From the NCBI GenBank assembly GCA_024642185.1, contig JAHEBR010000002.1, positions 1 through 42,564 of the forward strand: a DNA stretch of 42,564 nt, given 5' to 3'. A program made the translations under genes and the position numbers. Shown here piece by piece: positions 24,029-32,407 of this stretch. The DNA is from Marivivens sp. (GTDB lineage Bacteria; Pseudomonadota; Alphaproteobacteria; Rhodobacterales; Rhodobacteraceae). Positions within the stretch are counted from its first letter, which is position 1. The number at the start of each line of letters is the position of its first letter. Under the pieces are notes generated by a model. That model was not told the origin of the DNA. It was given only the letters and a program-made list of their open reading frames with translations, and did not search any database.

Positions 24029-24055
24029 AACCGGCCGCGCCAGACGCGGCCGGTT
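24029..24055 (+). other. Intercistronic stem-loop after the binding-protein gene
   Basis: Perfect 11-bp stem AACCGGCCGCG/CGCGGCCGGTT with loop CCAGA, 15 bp after the stop. No T-run follows. It probably stabilises the binding-protein transcript or attenuates into the permease genes, giving more binding protein than membrane subunits. Confidence 0.7.
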
Positions 24056-24110
24056 CACAATTGGCCCTGCCTTGCGCGGGCCGTCTGATTTCCAAGGACA
24101 GGGTGGGACC

Positions 24111-25130
24111 ATGGACGCTTTATTCCTCCAGATCCTCAACGGGCTTGAAAAAGGTGGTGCCTATGCGCTGATCGCGATGGGCCTTACGCTTATTTTCGGC
24201 ACGCTGGGCGTGGTCAATTTCGCGCACGGCGCGCTTTTCATGATCGGCGCCTTCGTGGCCGTCACGATGCAGCGCATCTTTAACATCAGCCTCGAGATCG
24301 TCGACGCGACCCAGAAGGATTTTCTGGGCAATCCGCTCAAGGTCAAGGTCCCCTATGTGATCGAATGGTTTGGCGAGGGCTTCGGCGGCTTCCTGATTGA
24401 TTGGTCGGTGCCTCTGGCGATCTTGCTCGCCATCCCTGTCATGATGCTGGTTGGTTTCGTGATGGAGCGCGGCCTGATCAAGCATTTCTACAAGCGTCCG
24501 CACGCCGACCAGATCCTCGTAACCTTTGGCCTCGCCATCGTTCTTCAGGAAATCGTCAAGTATTTCTTCGGCGCCAACCCGATCCCGACCCCCGCGCCGT
24601 CCGACTATCGCGGCACGATTGATATGGCTTTCTTCGGCCTGAACCTCTCCTACCCTATCTGGCGCCTGATCTACTTCTTCTTCTCGGCCGCCGTGATCGC
24701 CGCTGTCTTTGCCTTCCTACAATTCACAACTTTCGGCATGGTTGTCCGCGCGGGCATGGCCGACCGCGAGACCGTGGGCCTTCTCGGCATCGACATCGAC
24801 CGCCGCTTTACCCTGATGTTCGGCATTGCTGCCGCTGTCGCGGGCCTTGCGGGTGTGATGTATACGCCAATCCTGTCGCCCAACTATCATATGGGAATGG
24901 ACTTCCTCGTGCTGTCGTTCGTTGTCGTTGTTGTCGGCGGCATGGGCTCCTTGTCGGGAGCCGTGGCAGCGGGATTCCTTTTGGGCATCCTCCAGGCCTT
25001 TGCCTCGATGAACGAGGTAAAGGACATCATTCCCGGTATCGACCAGATCATCATCTATCTCGTCGCCATCGTCATTCTGCTTACCCGTCCGCGTGGCCTT
25101 CTGGGCCGCAAGGGCGTGATGGAGGACTAG
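24111..25130 (+). CDS. ABC transporter permease, LivH/UrtB type
   Basis: 339 residues, about eight membrane helices, of the branched-chain-amino-acid permease family. LNGLEKGGAYALIAMGLTLIFG and VVNFAHGALFMIGAF at the N terminus, and the cytoplasmic coupling loop GMVVRAGMADRETVGLLGID. The insert near residues 60-95 (DATQKDFLGNPLKVKVPYVI) is longer than in LivH and resembles urea/amide branch permeases. ATG at 24111 is preceded by GGGTGGG. The next gene starts 3 bp after the stop. Confidence 0.92.
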   Translation: MDALFLQILNGLEKGGAYALIAMGLTLIFGTLGVVNFAHGALFMIGAFVAVTMQRIFNISLEIVDATQKDFLGNPLKVKVPYVIEWFGEGFGGFLIDWSVPLAILLAIPVMMLVGFVMERGLIKHFYKRPHADQILVTFGLAIVLQEIVKYFFGANPIPTPAPSDYRGTIDMAFFGLNLSYPIWRLIYFFFSAAVIAAVFAFLQFTTFGMVVRAGMADRETVGLLGIDIDRRFTLMFGIAAAVAGLAGVMYTPILSPNYHMGMDFLVLSFVVVVVGGMGSLSGAVAAGFLLGILQAFASMNEVKDIIPGIDQIIIYLVAIVILLTRPRGLLGRKGVMED

Positions 25131-25133
25131 TCC

Positions 25134-26324
25134 ATGCTCGGCCTGTCGCAAAAAGACACCCGCTTTCTCTTCATCGTCATTGCACTGACCCTGCTGACGC
25201 CCTTCCTTCTCAACCCCTTCCCGACCGACTCGGCGCTGGCGCAGTTCAACGCGGGCTATCCGGCCCTGATGCAGCGTTTTGCGATCTATGGCCTCATGGC
25301 GATCGGGTTCAACATCCTCTTCGGCCTGACCGGATACCTCTCCTTCGGCCACGCCGCCTTCCTCGGCGTCGGCTCCTACGCTGCGGTGTGGATGTTCAAG
25401 CTTCTGTCGATGAACGTTTTGCCGGCTATCATCATGGCGACGCTGCTGGCCGGCCTCTTTGCGCTTGTCATCGGCTTCATCTCACTGCGGCGCTCGGGCA
25501 TCTACTTCTCGATCCTGACGCTCGCATTTGCCGAGATGTCCTATCGTCTGGCCTATTCGGTCTTTACACCGGTCACCAACGGCGAATCGGGTTTGCAGCT
25601 TGGCCTCAAGGATCCGCGCATCCTTGACGCGCCGCTGACATCGGCCAGCCTGCCCGTGCCGGGCCTCTTCGGGCTTAAGATGAACTCGAGCTGGACCCTC
25701 GACCTTGGCCCCTGGGATTTCACCTTCAACGTCGGCTACTATTTCTGCGCCGTGGTGGCGATCCTCGGCTTCTACCTCAGCCTGAGAATCTTCCGCTCGC
25801 CCTTTGGCCTTATGCTGCGGGCGATCAAATCGAACCAGAACCGCCTCAACTATACTGGCCTCAACTCACGCCCCTACACTCTTGCAGCATTCGTGATCTC
25901 GGGGATGTATGCCGGCCTCGCCGGTGGCCTCCTTGCGGCAATGGATCCGCTGGTGGGGGCCGAAAGGATGCAGTGGACCGCGTCTGGCGAGGTCGTCTTG
26001 ATGACCATTGTGGGCGGCGTCGGCACGCTGATGGGCCCTGTCCTTGGCGCGGGCTTCATCAAATATGCCGAGAACATCTTCTCGAAGATCAACGAGAGCA
26101 TCCTTCACAGCTGGTTCAGCTGGCTGCCGGACGGGCTTGAGGATGCCGTTGTCTGGATCTTCGCCCGCTTCGTCGGCGAAGGCTGGCACCTGACGCTGGG
26201 CCTGATGTTCATGGTCATCGTGATCGCCCTGCCCGGCGGCCTCGTCGAAGGGGGGCAGCGCATCGCCCGCTTCTTGCGCCGCAAGTCGGACGACAGCGCC
26301 GCCACCACAACGCCCGCCGAATAG
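25134..26324 (+). CDS. ABC transporter permease, LivM/UrtC type
   Basis: 396 residues, about ten membrane helices. Family motifs: GYLSFGHAAFLGVGSYAAVW, LRRSGIYFSILTLAFAEMSY, and coupling-loop sequence LMLRAIKSNQNRLNYTGLN. The C terminus is Ser/Ala/Thr-rich. It begins 3 bp after the LivH-type gene, so the two membrane subunits are made together and should pair in the inner membrane. Confidence 0.93.
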   Translation: MLGLSQKDTRFLFIVIALTLLTPFLLNPFPTDSALAQFNAGYPALMQRFAIYGLMAIGFNILFGLTGYLSFGHAAFLGVGSYAAVWMFKLLSMNVLPAIIMATLLAGLFALVIGFISLRRSGIYFSILTLAFAEMSYRLAYSVFTPVTNGESGLQLGLKDPRILDAPLTSASLPVPGLFGLKMNSSWTLDLGPWDFTFNVGYYFCAVVAILGFYLSLRIFRSPFGLMLRAIKSNQNRLNYTGLNSRPYTLAAFVISGMYAGLAGGLLAAMDPLVGAERMQWTASGEVVLMTIVGGVGTLMGPVLGAGFIKYAENIFSKINESILHSWFSWLPDGLEDAVVWIFARFVGEGWHLTLGLMFMVIVIALPGGLVEGGQRIARFLRRKSDDSAATTTPAE

Positions 26325-26334
26325 GGAGAAACCC

Positions 26335-27093
26335 ATGAGCATTCTCGAAGTCAAAGGCGTCAACAAGCGCTTCGGCGGCCTTCAGGCGCTTGGAAACGTG
26401 AACCTCAGCGTGAAGGAAGACACCTGCCACGCGATCATCGGCCCCAATGGCGCCGGCAAATCGACCCTTCTGAACTGCCTCGTCGGCAAGCTGATCCCCG
26501 ACAGCGGCTCGGTCGTCTTCGACGGCCAGTCGGTCCTCGGCCGCAAGCCGCACGAGATCAACCAGATGGGCATCAGCCGGGTATTCCAGACACCGGAAAT
26601 CTTTGGCGATCTCACGGTCATCGAAAACGTGATGATCCCCTGCTTTGCCAAGCGCGACGGCTCATTCCGGATGCACGCCTATGAGGCGGTTCATCAGGAG
26701 AAGGGGATCATTGAGCAGGCCGAGGCAATTCTTGCCGACGTCAATATGCTCGACAAGCGGCACATGCACGCCGCTTCGCTCAGCCGTGGCGACAAGCGCC
26801 GCCTCGAGATGGCCATGTGCCTCGTGCAGGAGCCGCGCCTTCTTTTGCTCGACGAGCCGACCGCCGGTATGGCGCGTGCCGATACCAACAACACGATCGA
26901 GTTGCTCAAGGAGATCCGCAAGAAGCGTAGGATCACCATGGCGATCATCGAACACGACATGCATGTGGTGTTCAGCCTCGCCGAAAGGATCACCGTTCTG
27001 GCGCAGGGCACGCCTCTGGTGGAAGACACTCCGGAGAACATCAAGGGCCATCCGAAGGTGCGCGAAGCGTATCTTGGTGAAGCTCAAGTCTAG
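26335..27093 (+). CDS. ABC transporter ATP-binding protein, LivG/UrtD type
   Basis: 252 residues, a complete ABC ATPase. Walker A GPNGAGKSTLLN, Q-loop region ISRVFQTPEIF, signature LSRGDKRRLEM (a non-consensus form of LSGGQ, common in this branch), Walker B LLLLDEPTAGMAR, and switch His in IIEHDMHVVF. The C-terminal segment EAYLGE is the LivG hallmark. It lies in the importer operon, 10 bp after the LivM-type gene, with a GGGAGAA ribosome site. Confidence 0.94.
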   Translation: MSILEVKGVNKRFGGLQALGNVNLSVKEDTCHAIIGPNGAGKSTLLNCLVGKLIPDSGSVVFDGQSVLGRKPHEINQMGISRVFQTPEIFGDLTVIENVMIPCFAKRDGSFRMHAYEAVHQEKGIIEQAEAILADVNMLDKRHMHAASLSRGDKRRLEMAMCLVQEPRLLLLDEPTAGMARADTNNTIELLKEIRKKRRITMAIIEHDMHVVFSLAERITVLAQGTPLVEDTPENIKGHPKVREAYLGEAQV

Positions 27094-27104
27094 GGAAGAA
27101 TGCT

Positions 27105-27878
27105 ATGACCCACGTTGAGCAAAAGAGCATTGACGGCCGCTTCGACAAAGACCGCAACATGGCGGCCACCGCGCCCAAATTCCTGTCTGTCTGGGATATC
27201 CGCGCCTACTATGGCGAGAGCTATATCGTTCAGGGCGTGAGCTTTGATATCCATGAGGGCGAAATCCTTGCCCTTCTCGGCCGCAATGGCGCCGGCAAGA
27301 CCTCGACCCTACGCGCCATCGCCCGGCTCGATGATCCCGCGCTCAAGCACGGCGAGATCTGGCTCGATCACAAACCGCTGCACGAGATGAAGGCCTTTCA
27401 GGCCGCACAGGCCGGGATCGCGCTCGTTCCCGAAGACAGGCGCATCATCCCGGGCCTCACGGTCGAGGAAAACCTGCAACTGGCACAGATCGCCCCGCCC
27501 AAGGGCTGGTCACTCGCGCGCATCTATGAGCTCTTCCCGCGCCTGGGCGAGCGCCGCAAGCAGGAAGGCACGACCCTGTCGGGCGGCGAACAGCAGATGT
27601 TGGCCATCGCCCGCGCCCTGGCCCGCGACATCAAGGTTCTGCTCCTTGACGAGCCCTACGAGGGCCTCGCCCCGGTGATCGTTCAGGAAATCGCCAAGAC
27701 CCTCGCCATTATCCGCGACCAAGGCATTACCACGATCATCGTCGAGCAAAACGCCGTTGCCGCGCTGAAACTCGCTGATCGCGCCGTGATCCTCGACACC
27801 GGAACCGTGGTTTATGACGGCTCGGCACAGGAAGTGCTTGATGACGAGGCGCTGAGAGCGAAATATCTCGCCATCTGA
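27105..27878 (+). CDS. ABC transporter ATP-binding protein, LivF/UrtE type
   Basis: 257 residues. Walker A GRNGAGKTSTLRA, LVPEDRRIIPGLTVEENL after the Q-loop (typical LivF), signature LSGGEQQMLAIARAL, Walker B VLLLDEPYEGLAP, switch His replaced by Gln (IIVEQNAVAAL), as is usual in LivF. It has an N-terminal extension of about 20 residues before the first strand. The ATG at 27105 has AGGGAAG at good spacing, so the extension is probably real. Last transporter gene before a hairpin and acs. Confidence 0.93.
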   Translation: MTHVEQKSIDGRFDKDRNMAATAPKFLSVWDIRAYYGESYIVQGVSFDIHEGEILALLGRNGAGKTSTLRAIARLDDPALKHGEIWLDHKPLHEMKAFQAAQAGIALVPEDRRIIPGLTVEENLQLAQIAPPKGWSLARIYELFPRLGERRKQEGTTLSGGEQQMLAIARALARDIKVLLLDEPYEGLAPVIVQEIAKTLAIIRDQGITTIIVEQNAVAALKLADRAVILDTGTVVYDGSAQEVLDDEALRAKYLAI

Positions 27879-27882
27879 TCGA

Positions 27883-27910
27883 TTGCGACTCCGCGTCAGC
27901 GGAGCCGCAA
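27883..27910 (+). other. Intercistronic stem-loop between the importer and acs
   Basis: TTGCG-A-CTCCGC / GCGGAG-C-CGCAA with a GTCA loop: an 11-bp stem containing one mismatch, 4 bp after the stop of the ATPase gene. No T-run follows. Likely a processing or stability element rather than a terminator. Confidence 0.6.
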
Positions 27911-27935
27911 CACCCACCAAGAATTGGGGAAAGCC

Positions 27936-29870
27936 ATGACCAAACTCTATCCGCCCTCCGCCGATTTCGCGGCCAACGCCCATATCGACAAAGCCAAGTA
28001 TGACGAGATGTATGCGGCCTCGGTAGCCGACCCAGACAAGTTCTGGGCCGAACACGGCAAGCGGATCGACTGGATCAAGCCCTTCTCCAAGGTCAAGAAC
28101 ACAACCTTCGCCTATCCCGATGTCTCGATCAAATGGTTCGAGGACGGCGAGCTTAACGTCGCGGCCAACTGCATCGACCGTCACCTCGAGACCCGCGGCG
28201 ACCAGATCGCGATCATCTGGGAAGCGGACGATCCCAATATCTCCAAGCACATCACCTATCTCGAGCTTTCCGAGCAGGTGAACAAATTCGCCAACGTCCT
28301 GAAATCCCAAGGCGTCAAAAAAGGCGATCGCGTCATCCTCTATATGCCGATGATCCCCGAGGCCGCCTACGCCATGCTAGCCTGCGCCCGCGTCGGCGCG
28401 GTGCATTCCATCGTGTTCGCCGGCTTCTCGCCCGACGCGCTCGCCAGCCGCATCTCCGACTGCAGCGCCTCGCTCGTCATCACCGCCGATGAGGCCCCGC
28501 GCGGCGGCAAGAACACACCGCTGAAGGTCAACGTCGACAAGGCCATGGCGATCTGCGGCGATGTGAAAACCCTCGTGGTCGAGCGCACCGGCGGTAGCGT
28601 GCCGATGAAAGAAGGGCGCGACACCTATCTCCACACGGTCATGGCCCATGCCTCGACCGATTGCCCGCCCGAGGTGGTGAACGCCGAAGACCCGCTCTTT
28701 ATCCTCTACACCTCCGGCTCAACCGGCAAACCCAAGGGCGTCTTGCATACCTCGGGCGGCTATCTCGTCTGGGCCTCGATGACCCACGAGATGGTGTTCG
28801 ACTATCACGACGGCGATATCTACTGGTGCACCGCCGACGTGGGCTGGGTCACTGGCCACAGCTATATCGTCTATGGCCCGCTCGCCAACGGCGCGACGAC
28901 GCTGATGTTCGAAGGCGTGCCCTCCTACCCCGATTTCGGTCGCTTCTGGGCGGTTTGCGAGAAGCACAAGGTCAACCAGTTCTACACCGCCCCCACCGCG
29001 ATCCGCGCGCTCATGGCGCATGGGCCCGACTGGGTAAACAAGCACGACCTCTCGTCGCTCAAAGTCCTTGGCACCGTGGGCGAGCCGATCAACCCCGAGG
29101 CCTGGAACTGGTATAACGACGTGGTCGGCAAAGGCACCTGCCCGATCGTCGACACCTGGTGGCAGACCGAAACCGGCGGCCACCTGCTGACCCCCCTCCC
29201 CGGCGCCATCGCCACCAAGCCGGGCTCGGCCACCGTGCCCTTCTTCGGCGTCCAGCCGGTGATCCTCGATCCCACCACGGGCCAGGAAATCACCGAGACC
29301 GCCGCCGAAGGCGTCCTGTGCATGAAAGACAGCTGGCCCGGCCAGATGCGCTCGGTTTTCGGCGATCACGAGCGCTTCGTGAAAACCTATTTCTCCGACT
29401 ACAAGGGCTATTACTTCTCCGGCGACGGCTGCCGCCGCGACGAAGACGGCTACTACTGGATCACCGGCCGCGTCGATGACGTGATCAACGTCTCCGGCCA
29501 CCGGATGGGCACCGCCGAGGTCGAAAGCGCGCTTGTCGCCCACCCCAAGGTCTCCGAATCTGCCGTCGTCGGATTCCCGCACGAGATCAAGGGCCAAGGC
29601 ATCTACTGCTACGTCACCCTGATGGATGGCGAGGAATATACCGACGCGCTGAAAACCGAGCTGCGCAACTGGGTCCGCAAGGAAATCGGCCCTATCGCCT
29701 CGCCCGATGTAATCCAGTGGGCGCCGGGCCTGCCGAAAACCCGCTCGGGCAAGATCATGCGCCGTATCCTGCGCAAGATCGCCGAAAACGATTTCGGCGC
29801 TTTGGGCGATACCTCGACCCTCGCCGACCCTTCCGTGGTCGACGACCTGATCGCAAACCGCGGCAAGTAA
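27936..29870 (+). CDS. acs: Acetyl-CoA synthetase (AMP-forming)
   Basis: 644 residues, the usual length. It converts acetate, ATP and CoA to acetyl-CoA via acetyl-AMP. Motifs: AMP-binding P-loop YTSGSTGKPKGV near residue 260, TGHSYIVYGPL, acyl-pocket and adenine motif DTWWQTETGGHLLTPLPG, hinge ITGRVDDVINVSGHRM, and the C-terminal catalytic-lysine motif PKTRSGKIMRR, whose Lys is the known acetylation switch in Acs. The acyl-pocket Trp (DTWW) favours acetate over longer acids. ATG at 27936 follows GGGGAAAG. It closes the ABC-importer operon, ahead of a clear terminator, linking import to activation of a small acid. Confidence 0.95.
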   Translation: MTKLYPPSADFAANAHIDKAKYDEMYAASVADPDKFWAEHGKRIDWIKPFSKVKNTTFAYPDVSIKWFEDGELNVAANCIDRHLETRGDQIAIIWEADDPNISKHITYLELSEQVNKFANVLKSQGVKKGDRVILYMPMIPEAAYAMLACARVGAVHSIVFAGFSPDALASRISDCSASLVITADEAPRGGKNTPLKVNVDKAMAICGDVKTLVVERTGGSVPMKEGRDTYLHTVMAHASTDCPPEVVNAEDPLFILYTSGSTGKPKGVLHTSGGYLVWASMTHEMVFDYHDGDIYWCTADVGWVTGHSYIVYGPLANGATTLMFEGVPSYPDFGRFWAVCEKHKVNQFYTAPTAIRALMAHGPDWVNKHDLSSLKVLGTVGEPINPEAWNWYNDVVGKGTCPIVDTWWQTETGGHLLTPLPGAIATKPGSATVPFFGVQPVILDPTTGQEITETAAEGVLCMKDSWPGQMRSVFGDHERFVKTYFSDYKGYYFSGDGCRRDEDGYYWITGRVDDVINVSGHRMGTAEVESALVAHPKVSESAVVGFPHEIKGQGIYCYVTLMDGEEYTDALKTELRNWVRKEIGPIASPDVIQWAPGLPKTRSGKIMRRILRKIAENDFGALGDTSTLADPSVVDDLIANRGK

Positions 29871-29880
29871 GTCTCCCTCT

Positions 29881-29916
29881 GGCCCCGGACATCTCTCCCG
29901 GGGCCTCTTTTCTTTT
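29881..29916 (+). terminator. Rho-independent terminator of the importer/acs operon
   Basis: GGCCCCGG / CCGGGGCC stem with an 8-base loop (29881-29905), followed by TCTTTTCTTTT, starting 10 bp after the acs stop. Confidence 0.85.
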
Positions 29917-29956
29917 GGCAGAAAATACTCCGGGGTCCGGGGCAGAGCCCCGGGGC
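29912..29956 (+). repeat. GC-rich palindromic intergenic repeat, copy 1
   Basis: Begins CTTTTGGC, continues into AATACTCCGGGG and a palindrome CCGGGGC-AGA-GCCCCGG (29937-29953). The same order of elements occurs on the minus strand at 34388-34442, also just after a gene end. The leading bases overlap the acs terminator tail. Confidence 0.6.
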
Positions 29957-30039
29957 TTGCCGCCTGTGCTAACCCTTTGGCAAGATTCCCGTCTTAATAT
30001 CCCGAGTCGGGTGAGGGCGTCGGATTGCGGACGCACAAA

Positions 30040-30438
30040 ATGGATCTCGTAACCTTTCCAGTCAGCACTGCGGCGGTGACGGCTCCCGCACGCCCCGCCT
30101 CTGCGGCCGACCCTGCACCTGTCGCTTCGGTGCGCCAAGCAGAGCCACCGGCAACCAATCACCGACCCCGTCCAGATGAGCCGGCCGTTCGCGATGCCAG
30201 CCGGATCGAGGAGGCTGGAAAACCGCGCGCGCTCAAACCCTATGGGGTGATCATTCTTCCGGATCGCGAGGCGAACCTCAAAGGCGACAAGGCAGCTTCC
30301 CGGGCGAGCTGGGAACATCCCCCTCCGGCCCAATCACCCTTACAGGCGTCGAGCGAGCTCTCTGTTGAGTTCGAACAAGCCCCTGACACCGACGACAGGG
30401 AGATTTCGGAAAATCGGTCACCTGACCCAACGTCATAA
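30040..30438 (+). CDS. Possible unknown low-complexity protein upstream of accB
   Basis: About 132 residues, rich in Ala, Pro, Ser and Asp, probably disordered, with one more ordered patch (PRALKPYGVIILPDREANL). No family, no signal peptide. ATG at 30040 is weakly supported; an in-frame ATG lies at 30025. Codon use is acceptable but less biased than in neighbours. If it is not a gene, then 29917-30551 holds only the repeat and the accB leader. Confidence 0.4.
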   Translation: MDLVTFPVSTAAVTAPARPASAADPAPVASVRQAEPPATNHRPRPDEPAVRDASRIEEAGKPRALKPYGVIILPDREANLKGDKAASRASWEHPPPAQSPLQASSELSVEFEQAPDTDDREISENRSPDPTS

Positions 30439-30551
30439 AATCGCCCGAGCCGCCTTTCCACCTTCGCGCGCTTGCCATATATACCTTAAGATCACGTTCC
30501 CGCCTTCGGGCTGCGGAGCGATATCGAAACAGGCAACGGGCCGAGGAAAAC

Positions 30552-31034
30552 ATGAGCACCAACAATAGCCATGACAGCGACGTGAGCTTTATCCGCGCGC
30601 TGGCAGAACTGCTGCGTGAAAACGATCTCACCGAACTTCAGGTCAAGCGCGAATATGGCGAAGACGACAGCCTGAATGTCCGCGTGAGCCGCCAGACTCA
30701 GATCGTCACAACCGTTTCCGCGCCTGCCGCTGTCGCCGCCCCCGCGGCCGCACCTGCCGCCGCTGCTGCCCCCGCGGCTTCGGCCGATCCCGCCTCGCAT
30801 CCCGGCGCTGTGGCCTCACCGATGGTTGGCACCGTTTATCTCGCCCCTGAACCGGGCGCCGCCGCGTTCATCACCGTCGGCCAGCAGGTCAAGGAAGGCG
30901 ATACCATCCTCATCATCGAAGCGATGAAGACGATGAACCAGATCCCGGCGCCGCGCTCGGGCAAGATTGCCCGCCTCCTCGTCGAAGACGGTGCCGCCGT
31001 CGAATACGGCGCGCCCCTCGTGATCATCGAATAA
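30552..31034 (+). CDS. accB: Acetyl-CoA carboxylase biotin carboxyl carrier protein
   Basis: 160 residues. An N-terminal helical region (VSFIRALAELLRENDLTELQ), a flexible Ala/Pro linker (residues 55-80), and a C-terminal biotinyl domain with the biotin site EAMKTMN (Lys126). It carries carboxybiotin between biotin carboxylase and carboxyltransferase in the first step of fatty acid synthesis. The ATG at 30552 has GAGGAAA just upstream. accC follows after 10 bp, the standard arrangement. Confidence 0.96.
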   Translation: MSTNNSHDSDVSFIRALAELLRENDLTELQVKREYGEDDSLNVRVSRQTQIVTTVSAPAAVAAPAAAPAAAAAPAASADPASHPGAVASPMVGTVYLAPEPGAAAFITVGQQVKEGDTILIIEAMKTMNQIPAPRSGKIARLLVEDGAAVEYGAPLVIIE

Positions 31035-31044
31035 GGCCCCGCCC

Positions 31045-32391
31045 ATGTTCGAGAAAATCCTGATCGCCAACCGCGGAGAGATCGCCCTGCGCGTGGTGCG
31101 CGCCTGCCGCGAGATGGGGATCAAATCGGTCGCCGTCCACTCCACCGCAGACGCCGATGCCATGCACGTCCGCATGGCCGACGAGGCCGTGTGCATCGGC
31201 CCCAACCCCTCGTCGCAAAGCTATCTGAGCTTCCCCTCGATCATCTCGGCCTGCGAGATCACCGGGGCGCAGGCGATCCACCCGGGCTATGGCTTCCTGT
31301 CGGAAAATGCCGCCTTCGTGCAGGCCGTCGAGGATCATGGGCTAACTTTCATCGGCCCCTCGGCCGAACATATCCGCCAGATGGGCGACAAGATTACCGC
31401 CAAGGACACCGCCAAGATACTCGGGATCCCCGTGGTTCCCGGCTCCGCGGGCGGCGTGCCCGACCTCGGCACCGCCAAGCGTGTCGCGGCCGAGATGGGC
31501 TATCCGGTCATCATCAAGGCCACAGCCGGCGGCGGCGGGCGCGGGATGAAAGTCGCGAAATCCGAGAAGGAAATCGAAACCGCCTTCCTCACCGCCCGCT
31601 CCGAGGCCAAGGCCGCCTTCGGCAATGACGAGGTTTATATGGAGAAATACCTCCAGAAGCCGCGTCACATCGAGATTCAGGTCTTTGGCGATGGCATGGG
31701 CAAGGGCGTCCACCTCGGCGAGCGCGACTGCTCGCTGCAGCGCCGCCACCAGAAGGTTTTCGAAGAGGCCCCCGGCCCCTGCATCACCCCTGAAGAACGC
31801 GCCCGCATCGGCAAAATCTGCGCCGACGCCATCGGCAAGATGGGCTATTCCGGCGCGGGCACGATCGAATTCCTCTATGAAGACGGCGAGTTCTATTTCA
31901 TCGAGATGAACACCCGCCTGCAGGTCGAACATCCTGTCACCGAAAGCATTTTCGGCCAGGATCTCGTGCGCGAACAGATCCGCGTGGCGGCGGGCCTCGG
32001 CCTGTCGTTCACCCAGGACGACCTCAAGATCAACGGCCATTCGATCGAGGTGCGGATCAATGCCGAGCGCCTGCCCAATTTCGCCCCCTGCCCTGGCAAG
32101 ATCACCCAGTATCACGCCCCGGGCGGCCTTGGCGTGCGGATGGATTCAGCGCTCTACGATGGCTACCGGATCCCGCCCTATTACGACAGTCTGATCGGCA
32201 AGCTTATCGTCCATGGCCGTGACCGGCCCGAGGCGCTGGCGCGGCTCAAGCGGGCGCTGGGCGAGTTGATCGTCGACGGGATCGACACCACGGTGCCGCT
32301 GTTCCACGCGCTCCTCGAGGAGCCGGACGTTCTGTCGGGCAACTACAATATCCACTGGCTGGAAAAGTGGCTCGAGGCCAATCTGCATTGA
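31045..32391 (+). CDS. accC: Acetyl-CoA carboxylase biotin carboxylase subunit
   Basis: 448 residues, the standard length. N-terminal FEKILIANRGEIALRVVRAC, then IHPGYGFLSENA, ATP-grasp glycine loop KATAGGGGRGMKV, QVFGDGMGKGVHLGERDCS, and the catalytic/Mg region FIEMNTRLQVEHPVTE. It carboxylates the biotin of AccB using bicarbonate and ATP. It is downstream of accB with a short gap, and aat follows after 16 bp. Confidence 0.97.
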   Translation: MFEKILIANRGEIALRVVRACREMGIKSVAVHSTADADAMHVRMADEAVCIGPNPSSQSYLSFPSIISACEITGAQAIHPGYGFLSENAAFVQAVEDHGLTFIGPSAEHIRQMGDKITAKDTAKILGIPVVPGSAGGVPDLGTAKRVAAEMGYPVIIKATAGGGGRGMKVAKSEKEIETAFLTARSEAKAAFGNDEVYMEKYLQKPRHIEIQVFGDGMGKGVHLGERDCSLQRRHQKVFEEAPGPCITPEERARIGKICADAIGKMGYSGAGTIEFLYEDGEFYFIEMNTRLQVEHPVTESIFGQDLVREQIRVAAGLGLSFTQDDLKINGHSIEVRINAERLPNFAPCPGKITQYHAPGGLGVRMDSALYDGYRIPPYYDSLIGKLIVHGRDRPEALARLKRALGELIVDGIDTTVPLFHALLEEPDVLSGNYNIHWLEKWLEANLH

Positions 32392-32407
32392 TCCGGCGGG
32401 CGTCGGC

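Noticed and set aside
24029..24055. Hairpin read as a rho-independent terminator of the binding-protein gene
   Set aside because: No T-run follows, and the permease genes downstream belong to the same importer and are close; treated as an intercistronic stem.
22668..27878. Urea transporter (UrtABCDE)
   Set aside because: Similar layout, but no urease genes are adjacent and acs closes the operon; left as HAAT-type with unknown ligand.
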